A stretch of DNA of 64,000 nt from Branchinecta lynchi. Its lineage: Eukaryota; Arthropoda; Branchiopoda; Anostraca; Branchinectidae. Position 1 is the first letter of the stretch, and the number at the start of each line of letters is the position of its first letter. Shown here piece after piece: positions 63,885-64,000 of the stretch. A program made the translations under genes and the position numbers. Under the pieces are notes generated by a model, which was not told where the DNA came from, made no database searches, and saw only the letters and a list, made by a program, of their open reading frames with translations. The stretch covers positions 32,184,228 through 32,248,227 of the forward strand of contig JAKZAP010000003.1 of the NCBI GenBank assembly GCA_023053575.1. The letters run 5' to 3'.

Positions 63885-64000
63885 AGTATTTTAAGTATAT
63901 ACTTGAAGTTTTGAAGTAGGTACTTGATTTTTTTTAAGTAGGTACTTGAATTTTTTAAGTAGGTACTTGATTTTTTTAAGTAGGTACTTGAATTTTTTAA
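63885..64000. repeat. 21-bp tandem repeat at the right edge of the window
   Basis: Units of AAGTAGGTACTTGATTTTTT repeat about five times and run off the window. AAGTA-GG-TACTT in each unit is a small dyad. It lies upstream of the ATPase gene, and the next element gene should be past it. It might separate divergent gene blocks or act in replication; no direct evidence. Confidence 0.75.

Larger units (their letters stand above)
56521..64000 (-). mobile_element. Polinton/Maverick (adintovirus-like) endogenous element, partial
   Basis: Eleven ORF segments on the minus strand include the hallmark set: packaging ATPase, adenain-like protease, rve integrase and capsid proteins. The left boundary is set by the abrupt end of the host family A repeat at 56520. 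The first element bases are near 56524 (AGTAGTATATAAAGCCGGG), in keeping with the AGT-type ends of Polintons. The right terminus and PolB are outside the window, so target duplication and inverted repeat cannot be checked. GC content is lower than in the host. Most ORFs are intact; the integrase is not. Confidence 0.9.

Noticed and set aside
56521..64000. Protein-primed DNA polymerase B of the Polinton
   Set aside because: No polymerase motif in any frame of the visible part. It should lie past base 64000.

Overview
This window is animal nuclear DNA, AT-rich and crowded with repeats. Two genes with many exons and long introns lie on the minus strand. Exon edges have GT/AG sites and reading phases agree across every junction I joined. 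One gene resembles insect bark beetle (bark), a family I know from invertebrates, so the host is most likely an invertebrate. I cannot name the species.

Layout, left to right. (1) 2.7-30.4 kb: a bark-like secreted or cell-surface protein, minus strand. Exon 1 (30155-30397) carries the signal peptide, followed by an SRCR domain split over two exons, beta-helix-type exons and a CUB exon. The 3' part lies beyond base 1. (2) 30.4-34.2 kb: intergenic. (3) 34.2-55.3 kb: the 3' half of a phospholipase C beta gene of the PLCB4/norpA type, minus strand: two C2-domain exons, four exons of linker and C-terminal coiled coil, and a short last exon. Its 5' exons (PH, EF hands, catalytic X and Y boxes) must lie beyond base 64000. 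(4) 56.52-64.0 kb: one end of a Polinton/Maverick (adintovirus-like) element, apparently inside an upstream intron of the PLC gene. It encodes, all on the minus strand, a packaging ATPase, a fibre-like protein, a basic virion-core-like protein, an adenain-like protease, a zinc ribbon, a broken rve integrase, a penton-like protein, a double-jelly-roll capsid protein and smaller proteins. DNA polymerase B and the other terminus are outside the window.

The most interesting signals are in the Polinton. Nine ORFs begin in the same context, TAAATG, with an A-rich tract about 15-20 nt upstream. The two ORFs without it, protease and integrase, each lie in the -1 frame of an upstream ORF and follow a slippery heptamer (A_AAA_AAC and T_TTA_AAA). 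This suggests frameshift-coupled expression, at least for the protease. The integrase carries a second shift and is probably dead.

The introns hold a dense set of non-autonomous elements. These include two families of Helentron/pearl-like elements with (CCGT)n tracts and 281-bp or 137-bp tandem cores, several MITE families, and a hAT MITE with an 8-bp duplication and an empty-site paralogue in the same window. A retroposed family with 12-bp target duplications is folded back on itself and contains a hammerhead-ribozyme-like core. There are also 5'-truncated CR1/RTE-like retroelements. Several insertions are nested, which gives a relative order of events.
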